From Globisporangium splendens (taxonomy: Eukaryota > Oomycota > Peronosporomycetes > Pythiales > Pythiaceae), in assembly GCA_006386115.1 (NCBI GenBank), contig VFIW01000177.1:1-58095 (forward strand): a stretch of DNA of 58,095 nucleotides. The letters run 5' to 3'. This document shows, piece by piece, positions 50,339-58,095 of this stretch (positions within the stretch are counted from its first letter, which is position 1; each line of letters starts with the position of its first letter). The position numbers were made by a program, and so were the translations under genes. A model generated the notes under the pieces. The model searched no databases. It had not been told where the DNA came from and worked only from the letters and a program-made list of their open reading frames with translations.

Positions 50339-51628
50339 ATGGCGTCGTACCTGCCGTTCGTGAACTCGCCGTTCTTCCGAACGAAACGCAAGATGTCCGG
50401 TCCGGCCGCGTCGATCGCTGCGAGTCTGGACAAGTCGATGTCGATCAACTACGGCGATACACTGCCGATCTCCATACGCTTGTCGGTGACGAAGGAGACG
50501 GAGAAGTTCTGGGACTTCTGCAAGGCTGTTGATCCGCGCGAGATCATATCGTTTATCCTCTTCATGCTCTTCACAGTGGCGGTTCTGGTGCTCGGTGTAT
50601 CGATCTGGGTCACGTTCTTCAAGTTTGTCGTCGAGCCAGACGAACACCACACGCGCGCAACATGGGGCAGCATTTGGCTGGTATTTTCGGTGTCGGTGCT
50701 CTATTTCCGCCATTTCGTTCGCGCCCGCATCGACCCAGTGCTGCGGTCGCTTGGTGAGCATGCTGAGATCTTCGTCGCCACGTCGCTTGTGATGGTGTTT
50801 GCAGTGAACATTGCCTTCTACATCCACGTGCCGTCTGCCACGCCTCTCCCGGATCTTGGGTTTATGTTCATCCCTGAGCAGGCAGTGGACTCGAAGTGGC
50901 GTCCCCTGAGCGATTTCCTCACGGCTGGCGTTCCAGTCGTGTTCATGCTCCAGGCGCTGTTCATGAAGCGCGAGAACCGAGTGCGCGTCATGTCGACGTT
51001 TTTCCGGTGTGCGACGGTGTGCTATTTCTTGCGAATGCTGACAATTGCGTTGACGTCGCTGCCCGGCCCGGCTCCTCACTGCCGCATTGGCAGCACCACG
51101 TACTATCCGCCGCAGAACTGGATCGACATTGTGACGCGCGTTGGACCAATGTACGGCAACTACAACTCGTGTGGGGACCTCATCTTCTCTGGCCACATGG
51201 CGTATACAAACAGCGCCGTGTTGCTGTACTTGCGCGTGTTGGATCGCCATTTCCCGCGTTTCTCTGGGCTGCGGTGGTTCTTGGGGGTGGTGTATTTAAT
51301 GATTCTCGCTGCATTGTGTATCTCGGGTCGCAAGCATTACACGGTCGACGTGGTGCTGGGGCTCATGATCTCGGCACTGGCGTTTTTCCACTTTGAGCAC
51401 GGCTGGATCCCGATGTGCATCCAGTACCCAAACGGTCAGCCGATCGTGTTCGACCAGCAGCGCATCCGACCGTCGCATGCGCAGGATCTATACATGCACA
51501 AGCGCTTCAGCGTCGATGAGCAGGCGATCGGCGAGTTCGACGACGACGACGACGTGAACGAGTCCAAGTCGCTCTTGACTCCCTCTCGCCCGTCCAAGCG
51601 CGCAGACAACGTGGCGCTGATTTGTTGA
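50339..51628 (+). CDS. Sphingomyelin synthase-like (PAP2-type) membrane protein
   Basis: 429 residues, single exon. About six membrane segments lie between residues 60 and 355. The C-terminal half shows the sphingomyelin-synthase/PAP2-C motif order: RMLTIALTSLPGPAPHC, then SCGDLIFSGHMAYT with the first catalytic His, then GRKHYTVDVVLGL with the second His and Asp. The tail is acidic and Ser-rich (DDDDDVNESKSLLTPS) and cytosolic. Enzymes of this family move a phosphobase headgroup from a phospholipid to ceramide, forming sphingomyelin, ethanolamine-phosphoceramide or inositol-phosphoceramide in Golgi or plasma membrane. The head group used here cannot be told from the sequence. Confidence 0.8.
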   Translation: MASYLPFVNSPFFRTKRKMSGPAASIAASLDKSMSINYGDTLPISIRLSVTKETEKFWDFCKAVDPREIISFILFMLFTVAVLVLGVSIWVTFFKFVVEPDEHHTRATWGSIWLVFSVSVLYFRHFVRARIDPVLRSLGEHAEIFVATSLVMVFAVNIAFYIHVPSATPLPDLGFMFIPEQAVDSKWRPLSDFLTAGVPVVFMLQALFMKRENRVRVMSTFFRCATVCYFLRMLTIALTSLPGPAPHCRIGSTTYYPPQNWIDIVTRVGPMYGNYNSCGDLIFSGHMAYTNSAVLLYLRVLDRHFPRFSGLRWFLGVVYLMILAALCISGRKHYTVDVVLGLMISALAFFHFEHGWIPMCIQYPNGQPIVFDQQRIRPSHAQDLYMHKRFSVDEQAIGEFDDDDDVNESKSLLTPSRPSKRADNVALIC

Positions 51629-52169
51629 GTGGGAGGACCAGTCGAAGCGCGCAGGGGTGAGTCGTGGCTGCATTTCCATTCCATTTTCTGATATCATAAT
51701 AGACTAGTTTTGCTTCTTTTCCTTCATCTCATCATGTGTGTTCGTTTAGAATCGATTTAGATCCTGGAAGGTGGCGATGTGGAGGTGACCTTTCAGGGGA
51801 TCGCAGGCGGTAATTTACCATTTTGGCTTCGCTTTAGTGACATCAGTGCAACAAGAACTCTATGGCACAACTGCAAAGTCACTTTTCTGCGTCGCGTCCG
51901 TTTCGTTGAACTTGCGGTAGTTTACATGGGAAAGAAACGCAGGGTGGCGGATGGAACGAACGCTCAGGCGGCATGGAAGAAAGAAAGCAGGAAAGAACCG
52001 CGTCTGAGCGCCGCGTGGGGAGAAGCGACGTTGCGAGTCTGCTCCTCATTCGCATTTGCGCAACGGACCACTCGTAAGCGAGCGGGCGGAGGATTAGTGT
52101 TTGAAATTGAAGCAGCACCTGGAGATCTAAGCGAAGAAGAGAATCAAGAAGAGAAGAGCTACAGTGGTG
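51629..52169. other. Intergenic region and 5' leader of the BAT2-like gene
   Basis: Contains an open frame from ATG 51926 to 52318 (MGKKRRVADGTNAQ..., 130 codons) in another frame from the BAT2-like exon 1, which it overlaps. It could be an upstream ORF in the leader; no domain is recognised. Confidence 0.4.
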
Positions 52170-55100
52170 ATGGAGATGACCACAACAGGGAAAGCGAAAA
52201 CAAAGTTCTCCAGTCGAAACCTCAACGCTGTTTACAAGGCACCGCTGGCGAAGGCTGCAGACCATGCAGGTACCAAAGTGACTGTCACTCATCCGCGCAG
52301 TGGTTCATGAAACTTTGAAAGCTCACCCATTGACATCGAATGCGTGTTTTGCAACAGGTGGGTACCACAGTTTGAATCGAATGCTGGTGCTAAAGTCGTC
52401 GTCGGTTCGAAGCAGTTTGTTGACGGCAAAAGCTCACTCCGTAGCGGCACCGGCGCCGATCAATACGCCGAGTCTCCGCAAGGAAAACAAGGGGCAAGAC
52501 GTGCACGTGAACCTTGTACCGACAGGTCGTGCCGGGTGGGGAAATCGTCGCGACAACGGTGGTGAAGATCATGAAGAACAGTCGAAGAAAGAGGCATTGG
52601 ATACCGCTCACTCGTCCACGTCAGCTGGGAACCAGTCCTCGTACGAGTCTCCCTCGAATGTGAATGTGTGGGGAGTTGGAGGGATAACTCGTCACTTCAA
52701 TCGATCTGTGGCGTCAAGCAGTAACCAAAGCGACTTCCAGCCACGAAGTGCGAGACCAGTGATGCAATCTGGCGACGTTTTTGCCGGCGCAAGCTCAGGA
52801 CGCTGGGGGGATGATGCAGTGGAGCAGGACATTTTGCGATCCGATAGGATGCAGAAGGAGAGAGAGTTTCCGCAGCTGAAGGACACAGTCAGGGGAATCG
52901 ATGTTCACGACCCGTATCAACAGTATCGACATTCTTCAGATCATCATCGCCATCAACGAGGCGATCATTACCCTCATTATGACTTTTCAAATGATGAGAT
53001 GAGCGGTCACGGGCGTTCGAGTCGATATGGCAACGAATACGAGCGTCGTGGTCGTGATAGCTTTGAAGACGACCGATTCGCCGCCCATCGGGTGAACCCA
53101 GCGAGCCATGGTTCGTGGTCTCAGTACCCACCACACTCGTATGGATATTATCGCAGTAACTGTGGCGGGCACAATGGCGACCATGTCAGCCACTATCACC
53201 CAAGTGACGCTCGTTATGATGACTACGTGAGGGCAGAACATCCCCCGTACCGTCATTATTCACAGCTTGGTGACGGGTACAACGGAGGTTCTCATCGCGG
53301 ACATCAACGTGAACGATATGAAGAGGGCAATTACGACGAACACGATTTTGTTCGGCATCAAGAAGGTTGGCGTCAGCACTATGATCAGCGCGAATCGAGC
53401 TCAGCGGCGGATTGCCGCTACCGAAAGCTATCGGCAGAAAGCGACAACAGCCGGATCCTGCTAAGTGAATCCGATAAGTCAAAGCTTTTGTCACAACCAT
53501 CGCAATCAGTGAAGTCGGTGCAAGGGGATTGTACAGCTTTGACTGGCAGTGATAGTCAAAGTCCGCTGCGTCACCAATCCCCCAGGCATGCTTCGAAGCG
53601 GAGCGTACCCGATCCTGCAGCTTGCTCAGATTCTCGACGGGAAAAGATCGAGGAGTCTACCGATGACTCTAGACTTCCAGCAAGCAGTGCACCATCAGCA
53701 GCAAGCTCTATTGCAACGAAAAAAGTCAACTCGCTGTTACGACCAAGTCACGCTGAGAGTCGAAGCGCTACGCAAACATCAACCAGCACAGCCTCACAAG
53801 TTGGACCAAGTCCTCATGTGAGGATTTTGAAAAGAGACGGTCCTAAAATGCTGTTTGATCCAAAGACAGGGTCAATGGTAAACGCTGAAGAGGAGGTGTC
53901 GAAGTTCCGTGCTCAAAAGTCTGATTCAGTCTCATCTTCACTTACAACTTTAAGCGACCCAGATCACAGCGTTCCGCCGCCTGCCTTGACAACAACAGCA
54001 ACAACAGAAGTTAAGCAGAGAAGCCAGACCGATCGCATTCAGGACCAATCAGCCGTCAAGTTCGATGCGGTGAAAGAGAAGGCATCAAAAACAAAAACAG
54101 GGAAAATCATCGGAGATAACGAAAACCTCTCGAAGCGCACGAAAAAAGAGAAACCTGGGAAAGAAGGCGACGAAGTCCAGTCTACGCGGCGTAAAACCAC
54201 TTCAATGGCTTCGAAATCCTCATCAAGCTTGCTCCCACGTGAAGAAGAAACACGGAACTTGAAAGGACCCAAGATGATATTTGTGAAATCCAGCACAAAG
54301 AAGTACGTACTCGTGTATCGACCTGTTGTGAAGCAGGCGAAGAGTGAAGCACATGTCGGTGTCTCCGTGGCATCTGCACCTATGAAGAAATTCAACGAAT
54401 TGTTTTCATCGAGTGAATATCCCGAGAAGGTGAACGACACAGTAGTTGTGTCATCCTTATCGTCGAAGCCTGAGGATGTAAAACACGCCGTGAAAACGGA
54501 ACGGAAGCTTCATAGAAAAAGTCAGCATCCGTTGCGCAAAATCCAGGAGCCGGAAACGCTACATAAATCCCGCAAGCCGTCAAAAGATGAAAAGCAGTTT
54601 CGAAGCAAAGCATGCGGTGATGGCAGTACTAGCAGCATTGAGAGTGGAGAAAGAGAAGCTCTCAGTAGCCCGAAGGACACAAGTAGCACGGCTGCTGCTC
54701 GCTCGAGTCACGAAGATGGAGAGAGAGTTCGCCACCATAAAATCCGAATGAGCTTAGATGTGGACGCTTTGAAGAACCTTCCGGAAGGCAGTGGCGTCGT
54801 GGTGCTGCATGATATTCAGGAAGGAATCGATTTCTTGCCTGAGGATACAAGCAACCGGTTTGAAATCGTCAAGTCAAGAAGAGCAATTCTGTTGGAGAAG
54901 AAACAGCTAAAAGAAGCTGCAGCGATGGAAAGTGTCGCTCGCACAAAGCGAAGAGGTATGAAAAAGCAGCCAACATCGAATGGAATCGTCGTGAGAGCTA
55001 CGAGTAGATCCGCAAAGCGAACTACTCTTGTGGTGGGCGTTCGTGGGGTCAACACGCAATCCGCTTCAAAGAAGTTATCAGTAGATCCGCAGCGCGTACC

Positions 55101-56346
55101 ACGAGGTCGAAAATGCCAAGAAGATTCTCCAGCCTTCTCAACTGGCGAAAACGAATCAGAACGTGCTCCAGTGGGGAAGTTGTCGACTATTCGCGCTCTG
55201 TCGGATACTGCTACTACTTCGCCTCTGAAGATCAAACATGACTGTGTAAATAGCACCCCTTCTACTAAATTTAAGAACGCCAGTACCTCAGCCAAGAAAG
55301 GGAAATCAAGCACCAAAGCCGTAGAGAGAGAAATCACTTCCGCTTTGCGATCCACAAAGCACGAGAATCGTAATACCGATCGCATTGAAGCTGCTTCTGG
55401 AGTATCACCAACTAATGGATCTTCACAAAACAGTCAGAGCGCGAGGAAAGAAAAGACGAAGAAGGAAGAAACTCAAGAGGCTGTGAAAGAAAGTCGTCAG
55501 AAGCCAACAAAGGTGTCAAAGCGATCGTCCGCATTAACTCAGGACCACAGTGAGCAACGTATTGAATCTGTCAGACCAGAAAAGCTTGAGTCCAAGTTGG
55601 AGGCACCGACAGAAAACGACCAGAGAGAGGCATTGCAGTCTAACGACGGTACGCGTGTGAGGAAGGTCTCCAAGGTGATCAAACCGAAGTCGACTTTCGA
55701 TCGAGCCAGAACATCTATCCCCTCTATGAGCACCCCTTCTGCTCCTGTGAAGGTCCGATATGTCGTGAAACAGGTGCAAGCTGTCGATACCGTCAAAGAA
55801 ATAAAAAGCTCAGAGCCGCAGAGATCAGGAGATGATTCAACTCTGGTAGTCTCCACCAAAGAGACGAAGTTGGTCGGATCCGCTGGTCGTCATATGAATA
55901 ATGAAGCCCTAGCAGCACAAGTGAAGGTAAAGTCCAAGAACTCGAAGCAGAGGACTGTACCGTCGACAAGCTCACGCTCAGTTCCTGCATCTACCGAAAC
56001 TGAGCAGAAGCAAAAGACGCAGAATCATCCTCGGAACAGCGGGATCATTCAAAACGACATAGCTACTCCATCCGCTGATGAAAAGGTCGCTGCCTCAGCG
56101 GGTAAGAAAGTTCGCCCTCGACGCTCACAAGCACAAAAGTCCTCAACGCCGGAAACTACAACAAGCAGTGCGAAGCCACAATCATCTCCGAGTCAGTCAG
56201 CTCCTGTGGGATCCACTAAAAAGCGCGTCGGCAGCAAGCCGAATCCTCAAGGCTCAGCTGCTGTGTCGAAAACATACAAGCAGATTTACGTGGTGAAGAA
56301 AGCCTCGTCTCCTGCGACACCTGTGCCAACTTCGTCGGCAGCGTAA
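52170..56346 (+). CDS. BAT2/PRRC2-like disordered protein (2 exons)
   Basis: Exon 52170-52269 joins 52358-56346 (88-base intron, GTACCA..AACAG) to give about 1362 residues. Splicing brings together KFSSRNLNAVYKAPLAKAAD and HAGGYHSLNRMLVLKSSS, followed by INTPSLRKENKGQDVHVNLV and TGRAGWG. This order matches the BAT2 N-terminal domain found in PRRC2 proteins. The rest is low complexity: Tyr/His/Asp-rich (about 170-340), then Ser/Lys-rich to the end, with two related GPKMLFDPKT and GPKMIFVKSS motifs. PRRC2 proteins bind RNA and translation factors and associate with stress granules. A second start at 52176 is equally possible. The unspliced frame would begin at a non-ATG codon. Confidence 0.65.
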
Positions 56347-56559
56347 CGAACCATGTTTTACACTTTTATCACTGTTGATAGGAAAATGCCGCCTGCCAGG
56401 GTTTATCAAAATGCAACGTGTTGACTTAACGGGCTCATTTCAACGAAATCAACAGAACGTACTTTACGAGAAGCCTACAGTGTTGTTTGGGCCACTTTGA
56501 CCCAAAAGCTCAAAGAAACGTCGAGATCACCACAAGACAAGGACGAAGGAAGACGCAGG

Positions 56560-56831
56560 ATGGCTCTCTCGTTGCGCGCAAAGAACTTGCTCTTCGGCGG
56601 CAGCCTCGCGGTGTTCGCCGGCTCGGTGTTTGCGTACACGATGCACCAGATGAGCAAGGTGCGTTCTTCACATGCAACCTTCACTGCGGGTGGCAATCGA
56701 TCTCCTGTTTCTGAAGGTTTGGATTTGGTTTGTGCTTATGACAGGACGATTTCGATGACTTGGACCAAATTGCCAAAGTGAACGTGCACCAAAGCGGCGC
56801 CATGAAGGCGACGCCAGTCAAGAAGGATTAA
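56560..56831 (+). CDS. COA3: COA3-like cytochrome c oxidase assembly factor (2 exons)
   Basis: Exons 56560-56658 and 56745-56831 join in frame to give 61 residues. A single membrane helix (NLLFGGSLAVFAGSVFAYTM) is followed by HQMSK and, after the junction, DDFDDLDQIAKV. The pattern of a short N-terminus, one helix ending in YTM, and an acidic DDF motif is that of COA3/CCDC56, an inner-mitochondrial-membrane protein that stabilises newly made COX1. The unspliced frame would end in unrelated sequence. The protein is small and easily missed by gene finders. Confidence 0.65.
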
Positions 56832-57099
56832 GTGGAGAGTGACGCAGAAACAAGGTTAAAAAATGAGATCGCACGCACTCTTTTGCATGCGTCAGGGTGT
56901 CAAGTGACAAAGCGGTAGATGCTCGATTAATACAATGTTGCGTGCTCTTCAAGCGTGCTTCTTGCATTGAGCGTGTACGAGAAAGGTTGTTTTCGTGTTC
57001 TTAGATATATTACACTCTATGGCTCCCCTAATAACTTTCGACAAGAAGCCGCTCTCCGCATGTCGAAAAGTGGCTCTTGGTCCCACATCGCTAGTTAAT

Positions 57100-57566
57100 T
57101 CAGTAGAGAGATTTCTTCCGCATCGCGAGCGCCTGCGCCAATAACACGAACACATGTGTCAGCAAACCAGTGGCAAACGATCACAGGTCATGTACAGTAT
57201 CCATCCTACCTTGGCCATCAGACGCTTCGACTTCTCGGTCGGCTGCACTTTCAGCTTGCGCACATTTTCTCTGGTTCTATCGGCGTGCTCTTGTTCACTC
57301 TTGGCAGCGTCCAGGAATCGCTCCTTGGCTTTTCGCTTCTTCTCGGTCGCGAGCGCGGCTGCAGTGCTCTTCTTGGCGCGCACCTTTTTGGACTCGTACG
57401 TCGGCTGCTTTGCCTTCTTCTTCGTTGCCTGTGCTGCGAGTGCTGCGTTTTTGCTCAAACTGGCGAGCAGCCCGGTCTTCTCCGCGGACGCGTTCAATGC
57501 GGTCACTGCCGTCGGCGCATCCTGGTGAACGTTCTGGAGGAACTGCTTCGTAACGCGAGCCGCCAT
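57100..57566 (-). CDS. Small basic helical protein, function unknown (2 exons)
   Basis: Exon 57566-57210 joins exon 57132-57100 (77-base intron, GTAGGA..GCGCAG) to give 129 residues ending ALAMRKKSLY. The frame is open upstream to 57641 only with a GTG start, so ATG 57566 is chosen. The N-terminal third is helical and Ala-rich. The rest is Lys/Arg-rich with alternating acids (KKSTAAALATEKKRKAKERF, RENVRKLKVQPTEKSKRLMA), probably a long charged helix that is nuclear or nucleolar. Without splicing the frame would end in non-basic sequence. It is divergent with the next gene, about 385 bases between starts. I do not recognise the family. Confidence 0.6.
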
Positions 57567-57951
57567 GTTCGCTGCAATTGCTTCACGCTTGATTGGTCGA
57601 CTCGACAGATCGACCAATTTCGCCACCAACCAGAGCACCACGATTCAAACCCAAACGAATTGAGGTCGTTTGAATACAATTCAAAACTGAATTGAAGGCA
57701 AAATCTGCATCGCAATAGTGGCCCGTCCAACGGACGTTGAATGCAATCTTAAGTTCGTTCGTGGCTCCACTGTGAGAACTGAAAAGTCACAGCAGTCAGG
57801 ACGATCAGCACAAGCGCCAAAGCAAAACGGCGGTCTGCGTTATTGACAGCAGCAGCGCAAAGCATCAGTTGTCGGCGCCTGCCGTTGCGCGGACACTTCT
57901 TCCTTCTTTTGCCTTGAGGTTTGCTGTCGCACGTAAGCATATGATCAACCG
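57567..57951. promoter_or_regulatory. Divergent promoter region between the basic protein and the BART-domain gene
   Basis: 385 bases between two outward-facing start codons with no gene inside. It probably holds both promoters; no motif is certain. Confidence 0.45.
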
Positions 57952-58095
57952 ATGGAGGGCATCGAAGACCGGATGATCAAATCGCTCGCGACGCTCATCG
58001 CATCCGCGAGTTTCCAGCGCGAGTTTGAGAAGTTTTTCCTCGAAAATGCGCTCAAGTTTACGGACGAACAGGAGCACCAGCTGGACTATTACACC
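57952..58095 (+). CDS. BART-domain protein (ARL2BP/CFAP36-like), 5' part only
   Basis: Open from ATG 57952 to the window edge (48 codons), cut off at the right. The visible sequence, IEDRMIKSLATLIASASFQ then EFEKFFLENALKFTDEQEHQLDYYT, fits the start of a BART domain: two helices with F-x2-FF and an acidic DEQEHxL-Y-Y motif. BART proteins bind ARL2/ARL3-type small GTPases; in flagellated organisms CFAP36 relatives are ciliary. Which of the two it is cannot be decided from this fragment. An earlier ATG at 57941 is out of frame and stops quickly. Confidence 0.6.
   Translation, partial: MEGIEDRMIKSLATLIASASFQREFEKFFLENALKFTDEQEHQLDYYT

Noticed and set aside
50042..51250. 402-codon frame on the minus strand across the SMS-like gene
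   Set aside because: It is an Arg/His-rich mirror of a well-supported membrane protein gene.
51926..52318. Separate gene MGKKRR... before the BAT2-like gene
   Set aside because: It overlaps the recognised BAT2-like exon 1 in another frame and has no domain; at most an upstream ORF.

Overview
The window is eukaryotic and most likely from an oomycete or a close stramenopile relative. The evidence is CCCTAAA (TTTAGGG) telomeric repeats at the left end, compact genes with few short introns (about 65-210 bases, GT..AG, with CTAAC branch-like motifs), and a gene set that fits oomycetes: an ER-type eIF2alpha kinase, a short HSF-domain protein, a FYVE plus RING protein, and a Ty1/copia element. The species cannot be fixed from sequence alone.

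Bases 1-15281 are telomeric and subtelomeric. Two nearly identical, head-to-tail Penelope-like retroelements (PLEs) occupy about 197-7616. Each has an RT with a YLDD motif, no GIY-YIG endonuclease, and pseudo-LTRs next to telomeric repeats. Each of the four pseudo-LTR copies contains a sequence that folds as a type I hammerhead ribozyme. The element sense strand ends in CCCTAAA repeats and points away from the chromosome end, as expected if its RNA is copied directly onto the telomeric G-strand. Bases 7697-15281 hold three related satellite blocks with no believable protein gene.

From 16.3 kb ordinary genes begin: a PERK-like eIF2alpha kinase (+), a 1881-residue secreted ricin-B-lectin/coiled-coil protein (+), a three-exon Myb/SANT-like DNA-binding protein (+), and an HSF-domain protein (-).

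A complete Ty1/copia retrotransposon lies at 32883-39956 on the minus strand. It has identical 278-bp LTRs, a 5-bp CATGG target duplication, a Met-tRNA anticodon-arm-type primer site and one in-frame TGA in pol. Between pol and its 3' LTR it carries an opposite-strand gene coding for a chromodomain plus an OTU-like cysteine-protease domain. With the hammerhead PLE tandem, this is the most novel content.

From 42.8 kb to the end is a dense housekeeping block, most genes needing splicing to be seen: MIS12 kinetochore protein (-), a small putative mitochondrial protein (+), TIPIN/Swi3 fork-protection protein (+), FYVE-RING protein (+), a sphingomyelin-synthase-like PAP2 membrane protein (+), a BAT2/PRRC2-like disordered protein (+), a COA3-like cytochrome oxidase assembly factor (+), a 129-residue basic protein (-), and the start of a BART-domain (ARL2BP/CFAP36-like) gene (+) cut by the window end. 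Gene models were spliced by eye. Functions rest on motif recognition, not on searches.
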